The translations under genes were made by a program, and so were the position numbers. Of a DNA stretch of 64,000 nt, positions 46,162 through 54,922 are shown piece after piece. The notes beneath the pieces are model-generated. The model worked only from the letters and a program-made list of their open reading frames with translations, was not told the origin of the DNA and searched no databases. This stretch comes from Acidimicrobiales bacterium (GTDB lineage: Bacteria > Actinomycetota > Acidimicrobiia > Acidimicrobiales > SZUA-35): assembly GCA_028285495.1 (NCBI GenBank), contig JANQPB010000022.1:344402-408401 (forward strand), in the 5' to 3' direction. Numbering within the stretch: the first letter of the stretch is position 1; each line of letters starts with the position of its first letter.

Positions 46162-47124
46162 TCAGGGCCGGGCGTCGGCCAGCCCGGCCAACACCTCACC
46201 CAGGAGCTTGGCGTCGTGGCTCCAGCCGTCGTCGGCCGCCACCTCGGCCTCGACGACCGGCACCGGGGGCGGGCGATCCCCGACCGAACGGGCGCCGGCG
46301 ACGACGACATCGACCGGGATGTCGTGGTCGAGCAGGGCCTCGACGTGCTCGGCCAGGCCGAAGCCTCGGGCGTCGCCCTTCTCGTTGGCGACGTTGGCGA
46401 CGAAGACCCTGGTCGCCGCCGTGGCGTTCAGGGCGCCCCGGATGCCGGGAGCGACGGCGGTGGCCAGGACCGAGGTGAACAACGACCCGGGGCCGATGAC
46501 GATCTGGTCGGCCGTCGTGACGGCCCCGACGGCGGCCGCCGACGTTGGCGGGTCGGCCGGGTCGAAGCGGAGGTTGCGGATGCCGGCGGCCCGCTCGATC
46601 GTGACCTGGCCGGCGAGGGTGCCGCCGTCGGAGTCGGCGATCAACGTGACCGGCACCTCGGTGGCCGGGAAGATCCGGCCCGTCGCCCCGACGAGGCGCC
46701 CGACCTCGTCGATGGCGGCCTGCAGGTCGCCGGCCACCATGGCCAGCCCGGTCAGCAGCAGGTTGCCGATCGGGTGCCCCTGGAGGCTGCCCTCGACGAA
46801 GCGGTGCTCCATGGATCGGACGAGCAGGGAGTCGTCACCGGCCAGGGCGGAGAGGCAGCGGCGCACGTCGCCGGGCGGGGCGACCCGCAGCTCGTGGCGG
46901 AGCCGGCCGCTCGAGCCGCCGTCGTCGCCGACCGACACCACGCCGCACACGGAGCCGGCGTAGCTCCTGGCCGCCCGTAGGCTGGTGGCCAGTCCGTGGC
47001 CGCCGCCGAGGGCCACCACCGCTGGGCCGGCGTGGTGGTCCCGATGCCCGGCCGGACCGGGGTCCGGTCGGTCGCCGGGGACGGGGCGGTCGCCGGGGAC
47101 GGTCCTGTCAGCGGTCGAGGTCAC
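46162..47124 (-). CDS. yvcK: YvcK/CofD-family gluconeogenesis factor
   Basis: A 320-residue protein of the YvcK (GlmR-like) family, which supports cell-wall precursor supply during gluconeogenic growth and binds UDP-sugars. It has VVALGGGHGLATSLRA, SVGDDGGSSGRLR, PPGDVRRCLSALA and IVIGPGSLFTSVLA. The GTG at 47124 lies inside the end of rapZ (17-nt overlap). The first ~30 residues contain a PGDRP repeat from a short DNA duplication and may be disordered. A whiA gene normally follows but does not here. Confidence 0.88.
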   Translation of the reverse strand: MTSTADRTVPGDRPVPGDRPDPGPAGHRDHHAGPAVVALGGGHGLATSLRAARSYAGSVCGVVSVGDDGGSSGRLRHELRVAPPGDVRRCLSALAGDDSLLVRSMEHRFVEGSLQGHPIGNLLLTGLAMVAGDLQAAIDEVGRLVGATGRIFPATEVPVTLIADSDGGTLAGQVTIERAAGIRNLRFDPADPPTSAAAVGAVTTADQIVIGPGSLFTSVLATAVAPGIRGALNATAATRVFVANVANEKGDARGFGLAEHVEALLDHDIPVDVVVAGARSVGDRPPPVPVVEAEVAADDGWSHDAKLLGEVLAGLADARP

Positions 47125-47956
47125 GATGCCGGATCCTGGGTTGCCAGCCCTCGCGCTCGAGCTCGGCGGCCAGGTGCTCGGCGATCGCAACCGAGCGGTG
47201 GCGACCGCCGGTGCAGCCGAAGGCGATGGTCAGGTAGCTCTTGCCCTCGGCCCGGTACTCGGGCAGGAGGTGCTCGAGCAGTCGCTCGACGTCGCCGACG
47301 AATCGCTTGGCCGACGGACGGTCGAGCACGTAGGTCCTGACCGCTGCGTCCTGACCGCTCAGGGCCCGCAGCTCGGGCTCCCAGTAGGGGTTCGGCAGGA
47401 ATCGGCAGTCGAAGACGACGTCGACGTCGAGCGGTAGACCGTGCTTGTAGCCGAACGACAGCACGGTCAGGTTGAGGTCGGCCGTCTCCCCGTCCGGGTC
47501 GCCGAAGTGGCCGGCGATGCGCTCTCGCAGCTGGTACGGGTTGAGATCGCTGGTGTCGATGACCACGTCGGCCGCGGCCTTGGCCGCAGCCAGCGTGCGA
47601 CGCTCGGTCTCGATCGCCTCGAGCAGATCGCCGTCCCGCTCGAGCGGGTGGCGTCGCTTCGTCGCCTTGTAGCGGCGCAGCAACACGTCGGTCGACGCCT
47701 CGAGGAACACCGACCGGACGTCGACGACCTGCGATCGCAACAGCTCGATCTCGGCCGACACCTCGGCGTCGTAGCCGCCCATGACCAGGGCGACCCGCTC
47801 GTAGCCACCGGTCCCCGACCGGGCCAGTTCCCCCACCTTGGACACCAGGGCGCCAGGGAGGTTGTCGATCACGAACCAGCCGAGGTCTTCGAAGGCGCCG
47901 GCCGCCACCGATCGGCCGGCTCCGGACAGGCCGCTCACGACGGCAACGCGGGTCAC
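47108..47956 (-). CDS. rapZ: RapZ/YvcJ-family nucleotide-binding protein
   Basis: A 282-residue P-loop protein with Walker A SGLSGAGRS near residue 9 (Arg in place of the usual Lys) and the C-terminal GCTGGRHRSV. In Escherichia coli RapZ controls GlmS through small RNAs; in Gram-positives the role of YvcJ homologues is less clear. The GTG at 47956 fits the family start (TRVAVVSGLSGAGRS). It is upstream of and overlaps yvcK, the conserved order in actinobacteria. Confidence 0.88.
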   Translation of the reverse strand: MTRVAVVSGLSGAGRSVAAGAFEDLGWFVIDNLPGALVSKVGELARSGTGGYERVALVMGGYDAEVSAEIELLRSQVVDVRSVFLEASTDVLLRRYKATKRRHPLERDGDLLEAIETERRTLAAAKAAADVVIDTSDLNPYQLRERIAGHFGDPDGETADLNLTVLSFGYKHGLPLDVDVVFDCRFLPNPYWEPELRALSGQDAAVRTYVLDRPSAKRFVGDVERLLEHLLPEYRAEGKSYLTIAFGCTGGRHRSVAIAEHLAAELEREGWQPRIRHRDLDR

Positions 47957-48073
47957 CCGGCCATCTTCGCACCGGCGGCGGGAGGTTGGCGGGATTCGTT
48001 CCCGGTTCGTCGCACGGACCTCGGTCACCGTGCTCGGGACACGCCCGTGGCCGGACGACCAACCGGGCCGTGG

Positions 48074-48087
48074 AGGACTTTTGCCCA
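48074..48087 (+). promoter_or_regulatory. Second DosR/DevR-box-like motif
   Basis: AGGACTTTTGCCCA, 68 nt before the ATG of the secreted propeller protein. It shares an exact 13-mer with the site at 10131-10143. Confidence 0.4.
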
Positions 48088-48155
48088 CGCGAGGCCCTGG
48101 CCCCGACTCATGCCGTCCCATAAGTTCCCTCTCCAAACGCTACCAAGGAGGGACC

Positions 48156-49475
48156 ATGAGCGAGTTGACGGCGGAACGACCAGGCGAGCCACGGAGGCCG
48201 TCGAGGTCGGGCAAGCTGGCGATGGTGGTCGGCCTGCTCCTGGCCATGACCGGTCTGGCGGCCGTTGCCGCTGACGCCGATCCCGGCAACGTGCAGCAAC
48301 CGAGCGGGGTCGTCGCCAGCGGCCTCGACAACCCTCGCCACCTGGCGGTGGCCCGCAACGGTCGGATCTGGGTGTCGGAGGCCGGCTCGGGGGGCTCGTC
48401 GCTGGTCGACACCCCGCTCGGGGCCTCGGGCGGCCCCCAGTGCGTCGGCGACAGCGGCGCCGTCTCGGTCATCGTGCGGGGCGAGGTCCGCCGCATGGTC
48501 ACCGGCCTGCCGTCCGTCGCCGAGGCTGCGGCCGGCGCCTGCGCCGGCGTCGGCGCCTTCGCCACGGGACCCCACGGGCTCGACGTGACCACATCCGACC
48601 CGACCTACAGCATGGGTCTCGGCGGTGTCGGCGACATCCGAGAGCTCCTGGCCGCCGGCGAGGCCGCGGCCTCGCACCTCGGAACGGTCGACAACATGGA
48701 GCGACCGCGGTTCATGTCCGCCGACCTGGTGGCCTTCGAGGACGCCAACGACACCGACGGGAACGGTGCCGACTCGAACCCCTACGGCGTGCTCCGGATC
48801 CCCGGCGGGACCACGCTGGTGGCCGACGCCGGGGCCAACGCCATCCTGGCCCTCGACCCGGAGGGCTCCATCAACCCCTACGCGGTGTTGGCCCCCCGCT
48901 GCGTGCCGTGGGGCCTCCCGTTCCCGAACCCGATCCCCCCGGCGTTCAACCCGTGTGGCACGCAGGACGAGTTCCCCGCCGACCCGGTGCCGACCGGCGT
49001 GGCCAGGGCCATGAACGGCGACATCCTGGTGTCGACGCTCGGTGGGTTCCCGTTCGCTCCGGGGTTCTCGCTGATCTACCGGATCGACGGGGGCCACGAT
49101 GGCGTGGCTGTCTGTTCGACGTTCGCCCCGGTTCCGGCGTCCGGCTGTGAGGTCTTCGCCGACGGCCTGACGTCGCTGGTCGACCTCGAGGTCGCCCCGG
49201 ACGGCAAGGTCTACGCCGTGCAGTTCTCCGACGCCGGCGTCGACGCCCTCGAAGCCGGTGCGCCCGGCGCCACCGCCGGCAGCGTGCAGATCCTGCATCG
49301 CCGAACCGGCGAGGTGATGGGCTCGATCGTCGGGCTGACACTCCCCGGCGGGGTTGCCATCGACGGCCGCGACGTCTACGTCACCAACAACAGCGTGTTC
49401 CCGGGAGCGGGCGAGATCGTCGAGGCCCGCACGCTGTGCACGGCGCTCGGCAAGGCGGCCTGCCTGGCCGGCTGA
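48156..49475 (+). CDS. ScyD/ScyE-like secreted beta-propeller protein
   Basis: A 439-residue exported protein. A Sec signal peptide (KLAMVVGLLLAMTGLAAVAADA, about 20-41) precedes an NHL/SMP-30-like propeller with GLDNPRHLAVARNGRIWVSE, GPHGLDVT, DLEVAPDGKVYAVQF and LPGGVAIDGRDVYVTN. This is the ScyD/ScyE family layout, named after cyanobacterial scytonemin genes but widespread and mostly of unknown role in actinobacteria. The start has an excellent AAGGAGGG. It ends before a strong bidirectional hairpin. Confidence 0.85.
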   Translation: MSELTAERPGEPRRPSRSGKLAMVVGLLLAMTGLAAVAADADPGNVQQPSGVVASGLDNPRHLAVARNGRIWVSEAGSGGSSLVDTPLGASGGPQCVGDSGAVSVIVRGEVRRMVTGLPSVAEAAAGACAGVGAFATGPHGLDVTTSDPTYSMGLGGVGDIRELLAAGEAAASHLGTVDNMERPRFMSADLVAFEDANDTDGNGADSNPYGVLRIPGGTTLVADAGANAILALDPEGSINPYAVLAPRCVPWGLPFPNPIPPAFNPCGTQDEFPADPVPTGVARAMNGDILVSTLGGFPFAPGFSLIYRIDGGHDGVAVCSTFAPVPASGCEVFADGLTSLVDLEVAPDGKVYAVQFSDAGVDALEAGAPGATAGSVQILHRRTGEVMGSIVGLTLPGGVAIDGRDVYVTNNSVFPGAGEIVEARTLCTALGKAACLAG

Positions 49476-49507
49476 GGCGCACCGGACCGACTCGAACGCC
49501 GCCGGCA

Positions 49508-49549
49508 CCGCCAACCGGCCGGACACCCCAACGTCCAGCCGGTTGGCGG
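49508..49549. terminator. Strong bidirectional hairpin
   Basis: CCGCCAACCGGC (49508-49519) pairs perfectly with GCCGGTTGGCGG (49538-49549), and an inner GGAC/GTCC extends the stem. It lies between two converging genes and would terminate both. Confidence 0.7.
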
Positions 49550-49569
49550 TCCGGCGCGGGCGGCCGGCC

Positions 49570-50364
49570 TCAGCGACGGACGCAGGTGAGCGCCAGCAGG
49601 CGGGGAACCGTGTCGGCCGCCGCGTACCACGGCGCCGTGGCCAGGAAGGCCGGAGGCGGGGCCGGCTCGTCCATCCACTCGATCGAGAGCCCGGCCCTCG
49701 CCAGGGTGTTGACGTAGCGCGAGAGCGGCCGGTGGACGAAGCGGATGAAGACGCCCTTCTGGACCTCCTCCATCGTCGACGCCTCGGGCAGGTAGGGACC
49801 GATGCGCCAGTACTGCTCGGGCGGATCGATCAGCTGATCGTCGATCCAGCCGCTGTTCGGCGTCTGGAGCAGCGGGTGGTTGAGCAGGAACAGGAACCGA
49901 CCCCCTCGGCGGAGCACCCGTGCCACCTCGCCGATGGCCTCGTCGACGTCGTCGATGTGCTCGAAGACGAGGCAGGCGACGGCGGCGTCGAACGACGCGG
50001 TGGCCAACGGCAGGGCGGCGGCGCCGGCCTGGACGAACCGAGGGGGCGCCACCGCGGTCGGGCGGGGGTCCGGTTCGGGGCCGTCGTCGGCCACGACCCC
50101 CGGGCTGGCGCCGCGGCGGGTCGCCTCGGCCACCTGGGCCCGGATCGGGTCGATCCCGGTGACCCGGGCCCCGGCATCGGCGAGGGCCCGGGCGACCTGT
50201 CCCTCGCCGGTCCCGATGTCGACGACCCGGTCGACGCCGGACAGCCGATCGAGCACGAGGGGGATGATCTGGTCGGTGTATTCCGGGTCGACGCCGTCGG
50301 TGAACTCGCGCTGCCACCAGGCGGTGGTCGTCGGGTCGTCCCAGGAGTCGGTGTCGAGGTCCAT
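49570..50364 (-). CDS. SAM-dependent methyltransferase (class I)
   Basis: A 264-residue methyltransferase with SAM motif I VVDIGTGEGQVARALA near residue 47, an acidic residue after strand 2 (VTGIDPIR) and a motif IV-like FDAAVACLVFEHIDD, followed by VLRRGGRFLFLLNHP. The C-terminal half (WIDDQLIDPPEQYWRIGPYLPE) is typical of methyltransferases acting on small molecules. It follows the TetR gene by 17 nt, so the regulator probably controls it too. Substrate unknown. Confidence 0.83.
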   Translation of the reverse strand: MDLDTDSWDDPTTTAWWQREFTDGVDPEYTDQIIPLVLDRLSGVDRVVDIGTGEGQVARALADAGARVTGIDPIRAQVAEATRRGASPGVVADDGPEPDPRPTAVAPPRFVQAGAAALPLATASFDAAVACLVFEHIDDVDEAIGEVARVLRRGGRFLFLLNHPLLQTPNSGWIDDQLIDPPEQYWRIGPYLPEASTMEEVQKGVFIRFVHRPLSRYVNTLARAGLSIEWMDEPAPPPAFLATAPWYAAADTVPRLLALTCVRR

Positions 50365-50381
50365 GCGGGGGTCGCTCCGGC

Positions 50382-50966
50382 CTACAGCCGGACGTCTATG
50401 GCGTCGAGCGCCCGGCCGGCGAGATCGACGAGCGACTCGGTCCCCCCACTGGCGTCCCAGGTGTTGACCACGACGCGACGGCAGGCGACGAGGGCGGCGG
50501 CGACGACCGCGACCTCGTAGTCGGCGGGGCTCCGACCGGTCCGCTCCCCCAGCCACTCCGCGATCGTCCGCTCGAAGGAGCTCTCGAAGGCGCGAACGTC
50601 GTCGGCCAGCGAGGGGGTGGTCAGGATGATCCGGCGGCGCAGCAGGTCGTCCGGGGACGTTGGGTTGTCGGCCTCCTCGGCGGCGATCGCGGCCAGGAGC
50701 GCCTGCAAGGGGCCGAGCTCGGGCGGCTGGGCCCGCAGCAGCACGGTGAAGTGCTCGGCCCGGTCGTCGGAGTCGCCGAGCAGCGACTCGAGCTTGGTGG
50801 CGAAGTGGCAGAAGAACGTCCGCTCGGTGACCCCCGCCGCGGCGGCGATCTGGCTGGCGGTGACCGCTTCGTAGCCGTGGCGGGTGAAAAGCTCGAGCGC
50901 CGCATCCTCGAGGCGGGCACGGGTGGTGTCGGCCACGGTGCGATCGGTGTCGTGCTGGGGGATCAC
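50382..50966 (-). CDS. TetR-family transcriptional repressor
   Basis: A 194-residue regulator with the N-terminal TetR helix-turn-helix (ALELFTRHGYEAVTASQIAAAAGVTERTFFCHF, about 23-55). The C-terminal ligand domain is helical and variable. It is divergent from the IrtAB-like transporter genes and upstream of a methyltransferase gene. By context it likely represses one or both of these units. Confidence 0.88.
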   Translation of the reverse strand: MIPQHDTDRTVADTTRARLEDAALELFTRHGYEAVTASQIAAAAGVTERTFFCHFATKLESLLGDSDDRAEHFTVLLRAQPPELGPLQALLAAIAAEEADNPTSPDDLLRRRIILTTPSLADDVRAFESSFERTIAEWLGERTGRSPADYEVAVVAAALVACRRVVVNTWDASGGTESLVDLAGRALDAIDVRL

Positions 50967-51251
50967 TCTCCGGCGAGCGTAATCGCCTCCGGCCCGTCGG
51001 GCACCTGCCCGCCACCGCTGTTAGGCACTCTTGACACAGGGGCCTGGACCGGCCAGACTCGCCGTCAGTGACTGACACCGCCCGCGTCCGAGCCGAGCCG
51101 ATCCGTGTCCCGGTCGTCGACCGACCGACCGTCCTGGCCCGGCGGTGGCCGGCCGCGTGATCGACCGCGTGATCGACCGCTGCGACGATCGAGGAGCGGA
51201 GACGACGAGGCGCGGGACGCGGTCACACGAAGCGACCAGTCTGGAGGCGTG

Positions 51252-53054
51252 GTGAGCGACAACGACCAACCAACCGTCGACGGCCGGATGGCCACTGCCG
51301 ACGAGGGGCAGACGATCGAACCCGTCTCGGTCGCCGAGATCCTGCGGCCGGTCCGGGTGCCACTGGCGATCGCGTGCCTGCTCCGGGCCGTGAGCGCCGT
51401 TGCCATGATCTTCCCCTTCCTGGCCGTCGCCCGGATCGGTGAGGACCTGCTGGCCGATGGCCCGGTCGACAACGACGCCGTCTGGGGTTCGGTGCGGTTC
51501 GGCATCATCGCCCTGGTGGTCGCCATGGTCACGCTGCTCGGCGCAGCCGCCATCACCCACATCGCCGACGTCGACTTCCAGCTCGACATCCGCCGGCGCA
51601 TGGCCGAGCGGCTCGGCCGGGTGCCCCTCGGCTGGTTCGACGCCCGCAACTCGGGCCAGGTCAAGAAGAGCCTGCAGGACGACGTCGGGGCGATGCACCA
51701 CCTCGTCGGCCACGCCCTGATCGACACGGTGGCCGCCGCCATCACGCCGCTGGCCACGGTCATCGTGCTGCTGGCGATCGACTGGCGCCTGGCGCTGTTC
51801 ACCTTCGTTCCCGTCATCCTCGGGCTCTACCTCTACTCCACCATGATGCGGGGCTACGGCGAGAAGATGCAGGAGTACCAGGACTCGCTCGGCCGGGTGA
51901 ACGGCGCCGTCGTCGAGTTCCTGGCCGGCATCGCCGTGGTGAAGACCTTCGGCGAGGCCGACGAGGCCCACCAGCGCTACACCGAGGAGACCGAGGGCTT
52001 CGCCGACACGTTCCACGACTGGGTCAGCGGCACGTTGAAGCTGTCCAACCTGACCGAGTTCATCCTCAGCCCGGTCACCTCGGTGATGTGGGTGCTCACC
52101 GGCTCGGTCGTCTTCGTGGCCAACGGCTGGATCGAGCCGACGGAGGCCCTGCCGTTCCTCCTGCTCGGGGCCGGCATCACCGCCCCCATCCAGGCGCTCG
52201 GCTTCTCCGCACAGGAGTTGCAGGTCGGGCTGGCCGCCGCCGGTCGAGTCGGCGAGCTCCTGGCCACGCCGACGCTGGAGGTCGCCGACTCGCCCCGGTC
52301 GCCCGACGGCAGCGACGTGCGCTTCGACGGGGTCAGCTTCGGCTACGAGACCGGCGGCCGCGACGCCCTGACCGACATCGACCTCGAGCTCCAGCCGGGC
52401 ACGGTCACGGCGCTCGTCGGTGCATCGGGGTCGGGCAAGACCACCATCGCCCGGCTCGTTCCCCGCTTCTGGGATCCCCGGGCCGGCTCCGTCTCGATCG
52501 GCGGGGTCGACGTGCGCGACATCGATCCGGTCGAGCTCTACCAGAGGGTCGGATTCGTCTTCCAGGACGTCCAGCTCATCCGGGCCTCGGTGGCCGACAA
52601 CGTCCGGCTCGGTCGCCCAGACGCCTCGCTCGACGAGGTGGTGGCCGCCTCCCGGCTGGCCAGGATCCACGACCGGATCACCGAGCTGCCAGACGGCTAC
52701 GACACGGTGGTCGGCGACGGGGCCCACCTGTCGGGAGGCGAGGCCCAACGGGTCTCGATCGCCCGACTGGTCCTGGCCGACACGCCCATCCTCGTCCTCG
52801 ACGAGGCCACCGCCTACGCCGATCCCGAGTCCGAGGCCGAGATCCAGGAGGCGTTGTCGATCCTGGCCGCCGGTCGGACCCTGCTGGTGATCGCCCACCG
52901 TCTCGGCACCATCGTCAACGCCGACCAGATCTGCGTCGTCGCCGACGGCCGGATCGTCGACCGCGGCACCCACGACACCCTGATCCGGGAATCGGAGCAG
53001 TACCAGCGCCTCTGGGCGGCCCACGACAGCGGCGTCGCCGGCACGGTGTCGTGA
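51252..53054 (+). CDS. ABC transporter, fused permease-ATPase, IrtA-like
   Basis: A 600-residue half-transporter with six membrane helices (~30-320) and a C-terminal ATPase: Walker A GASGSGKTT, signature LSGGEAQR, Walker B ILVLDEATAYAD. The membrane part (GWFDARNSGQVKKSLQDD, HHLVGHALIDTVAAAI) matches mycobacterial IrtA, a siderophore importer with an exporter fold, but the siderophore-reductase domain of IrtA is absent. The GTG at 51252 has GGAGG 4 nt upstream. It forms a heterodimer with the next gene. Confidence 0.83.
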   Translation: MSDNDQPTVDGRMATADEGQTIEPVSVAEILRPVRVPLAIACLLRAVSAVAMIFPFLAVARIGEDLLADGPVDNDAVWGSVRFGIIALVVAMVTLLGAAAITHIADVDFQLDIRRRMAERLGRVPLGWFDARNSGQVKKSLQDDVGAMHHLVGHALIDTVAAAITPLATVIVLLAIDWRLALFTFVPVILGLYLYSTMMRGYGEKMQEYQDSLGRVNGAVVEFLAGIAVVKTFGEADEAHQRYTEETEGFADTFHDWVSGTLKLSNLTEFILSPVTSVMWVLTGSVVFVANGWIEPTEALPFLLLGAGITAPIQALGFSAQELQVGLAAAGRVGELLATPTLEVADSPRSPDGSDVRFDGVSFGYETGGRDALTDIDLELQPGTVTALVGASGSGKTTIARLVPRFWDPRAGSVSIGGVDVRDIDPVELYQRVGFVFQDVQLIRASVADNVRLGRPDASLDEVVAASRLARIHDRITELPDGYDTVVGDGAHLSGGEAQRVSIARLVLADTPILVLDEATAYADPESEAEIQEALSILAAGRTLLVIAHRLGTIVNADQICVVADGRIVDRGTHDTLIRESEQYQRLWAAHDSGVAGTVS

Positions 53055-53103
53055 TGTCGACCCCTCGACCATCGACCGTCCACCACATCGAAGGGAGCAA
53101 CCG

Positions 53104-54849
53104 ATGAGACTCCTCCGCCTCCTCCTCGAGGTGCTCAGCGTCCAGTACGGGCGCAAGCTCAAGACATTCATCCGCATCGAGGTCACCACCGCCGCCCTCG
53201 CCGGCCTGGCCTTCGTGCTCGTCGTGCCGACCCTCGACGCCATGCTGCAGCGAGACACCGGTCGCGCCGTGACCTGGCTGGTGGTCACCGGGGCCGTCGT
53301 GGCCGTCTACGCGGTCGTCGGCTACCAGGGCAAAGCGCTCGGCTACGAGGTCGGCTCCACCGTGTCCCGGGCGCTGCACCGCCGGATCGGGCACCACGTC
53401 GTCCGTCTCCCGCTCGGCTGGTTCGACGGCACCAGGCAGGGGCCGATGGGCCAGCTGGCGTCGAAGGGCGTCGTCGACGTCATGGGCGTGCCGGCCCACC
53501 TGGCCAGGGCGCTGATCGTGGCCGTGGTCACCCCGCTGACCGTGGTCGTCGGCATGTTCTTCTTCGACTGGCGGCTCGCCCTGTCGGCCCTCGTCATGCT
53601 CCCCCTGCTCGTGGTGATGGCCCAGGTCACCGGTGCGCTGGTCAAGCGGGCCGACCGGCGACTGCATGCCGCACGGGGTGAGGCCAACGCCAGGATCATC
53701 GAGTTCTCGACCCACCAGCCGGTGTTGCGGGCCTTCGGCCGCTCGATCGAGGGCGACGAGCGGCTCGACGCCGCCCTGGTCGAGCAGCGTGACGCCACCA
53801 GGAAGCTGCTGTTCACCGCCGTCCCCGGGATCACCGGCTTCATCGCCGCCGTCCAGATCGCGTTCGGCATCGTCCTGGTCATCGGCACCAACCTGGCGCT
53901 CGGCGGCGACGTGAGCGTGGCCGAGTTCGTCGCCCTGCTCGTGCTGACGGTGCGCTTCATCGAGCCGCTGGTCGTCGCCGCCGACCTGATGGGCGCGCTG
54001 CGGCTGGCCGAGTCGTCGCTTGGCCGGCTCTCGGAGCTCCTGGCCGAGCCGACCCTGCCCGAGCCGGAGAAGCCGACGCTGCCGACGTCGAGCGAGGTCG
54101 AGTTCGACGGCGTCCGCTTCGGCTACGAGGCCGATCGGCCGGTGCTCGACGACATCGACTTCGTCGCCCGGCCCGGAACGGTCACGGCGCTCGTCGGTGC
54201 GTCGGGGTCGGGCAAGACCACGGTGACCCGGTTGATCGCCCGGTTCTGGGACGTCGACGGCGGGACGGTCCGGGTCGGCGGGGCCGACGTGCGCGACGTC
54301 ACGACCGAGCACCTGATGAGTCAGCTGTCGCTGGTCTTCCAGGACGTCTACCTCTTCGAGGGCTCGATCGTCGACAACATCCGGTTGGGCCGGATGGACG
54401 CCACCGACGACGAGGTGATCGAGGCCGGTCGGGCGGCCCGGGTCGACGAGATCGTCGAGCGGCTACCGGATGGCTGGCACACCCAGGTCGGCGAGGGCGG
54501 CACCAACCTGTCCGGCGGCGAGCGCCAGCGGGTGTCGATCGCCCGAGCCATCCTCAAGGACGCACCGATCGTGCTGCTCGACGAGGCCACGGCGGCCCTC
54601 GATCCGGCCAACGAGGTCCTGGTCACCCAGGCGTTGCGGGCCCTGGCGGCCGACAAGACCGTCATCGTGATCGCCCACCGGCTCCAGACCGTCCGCCACG
54701 CCGATCAGATCCTCGTGCTCGGCGACGGCCGCATCACCGAGCGAGGCACCCACGACGAGCTGATCGACCGCCCGGGCGGTACCTACGCCGCCTTCTGGTC
54801 CCGACGCGAGGCGGCCCAGGGCTGGCGCCTGGCCGCCAGCCCGAGCTGA
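53104..54849 (+). CDS. ABC transporter, fused permease-ATPase, IrtB-like
   Basis: A 581-residue half-transporter with six membrane helices and an ATPase with GASGSGKTT, LSGGERQR and IVLLDEATAALD. The segment LPLGWFDGTRQGPMGQLAS ... VVDVMGVPAHLARAL is characteristic of IrtB. It begins 49 bp after the IrtA-like gene with AAGGGAG before the ATG. With its partner it may import a metallophore or export a lipophilic molecule; iron control is not evident upstream. Confidence 0.83.
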   Translation: MRLLRLLLEVLSVQYGRKLKTFIRIEVTTAALAGLAFVLVVPTLDAMLQRDTGRAVTWLVVTGAVVAVYAVVGYQGKALGYEVGSTVSRALHRRIGHHVVRLPLGWFDGTRQGPMGQLASKGVVDVMGVPAHLARALIVAVVTPLTVVVGMFFFDWRLALSALVMLPLLVVMAQVTGALVKRADRRLHAARGEANARIIEFSTHQPVLRAFGRSIEGDERLDAALVEQRDATRKLLFTAVPGITGFIAAVQIAFGIVLVIGTNLALGGDVSVAEFVALLVLTVRFIEPLVVAADLMGALRLAESSLGRLSELLAEPTLPEPEKPTLPTSSEVEFDGVRFGYEADRPVLDDIDFVARPGTVTALVGASGSGKTTVTRLIARFWDVDGGTVRVGGADVRDVTTEHLMSQLSLVFQDVYLFEGSIVDNIRLGRMDATDDEVIEAGRAARVDEIVERLPDGWHTQVGEGGTNLSGGERQRVSIARAILKDAPIVLLDEATAALDPANEVLVTQALRALAADKTVIVIAHRLQTVRHADQILVLGDGRITERGTHDELIDRPGGTYAAFWSRREAAQGWRLAASPS

Positions 54850-54873
54850 GACACGCGGCGACGGACCCGACGG

Positions 54874-54910
54874 CCGAGCCCGATCCCCGAGCCCGATGCC
54901 CGAGCCCCGA
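54874..54910. repeat. Short tandem repeat between converging genes
   Basis: CCGAGCCCGAT occurs at 54874-54884 and 54887-54897, with a degenerate third copy at 54900-54910. It lies between the IrtB-like stop and the uvrC stop. No hairpin of note is formed. Confidence 0.5.
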
Positions 54911-54922
54911 GGGCCCGTTGCC

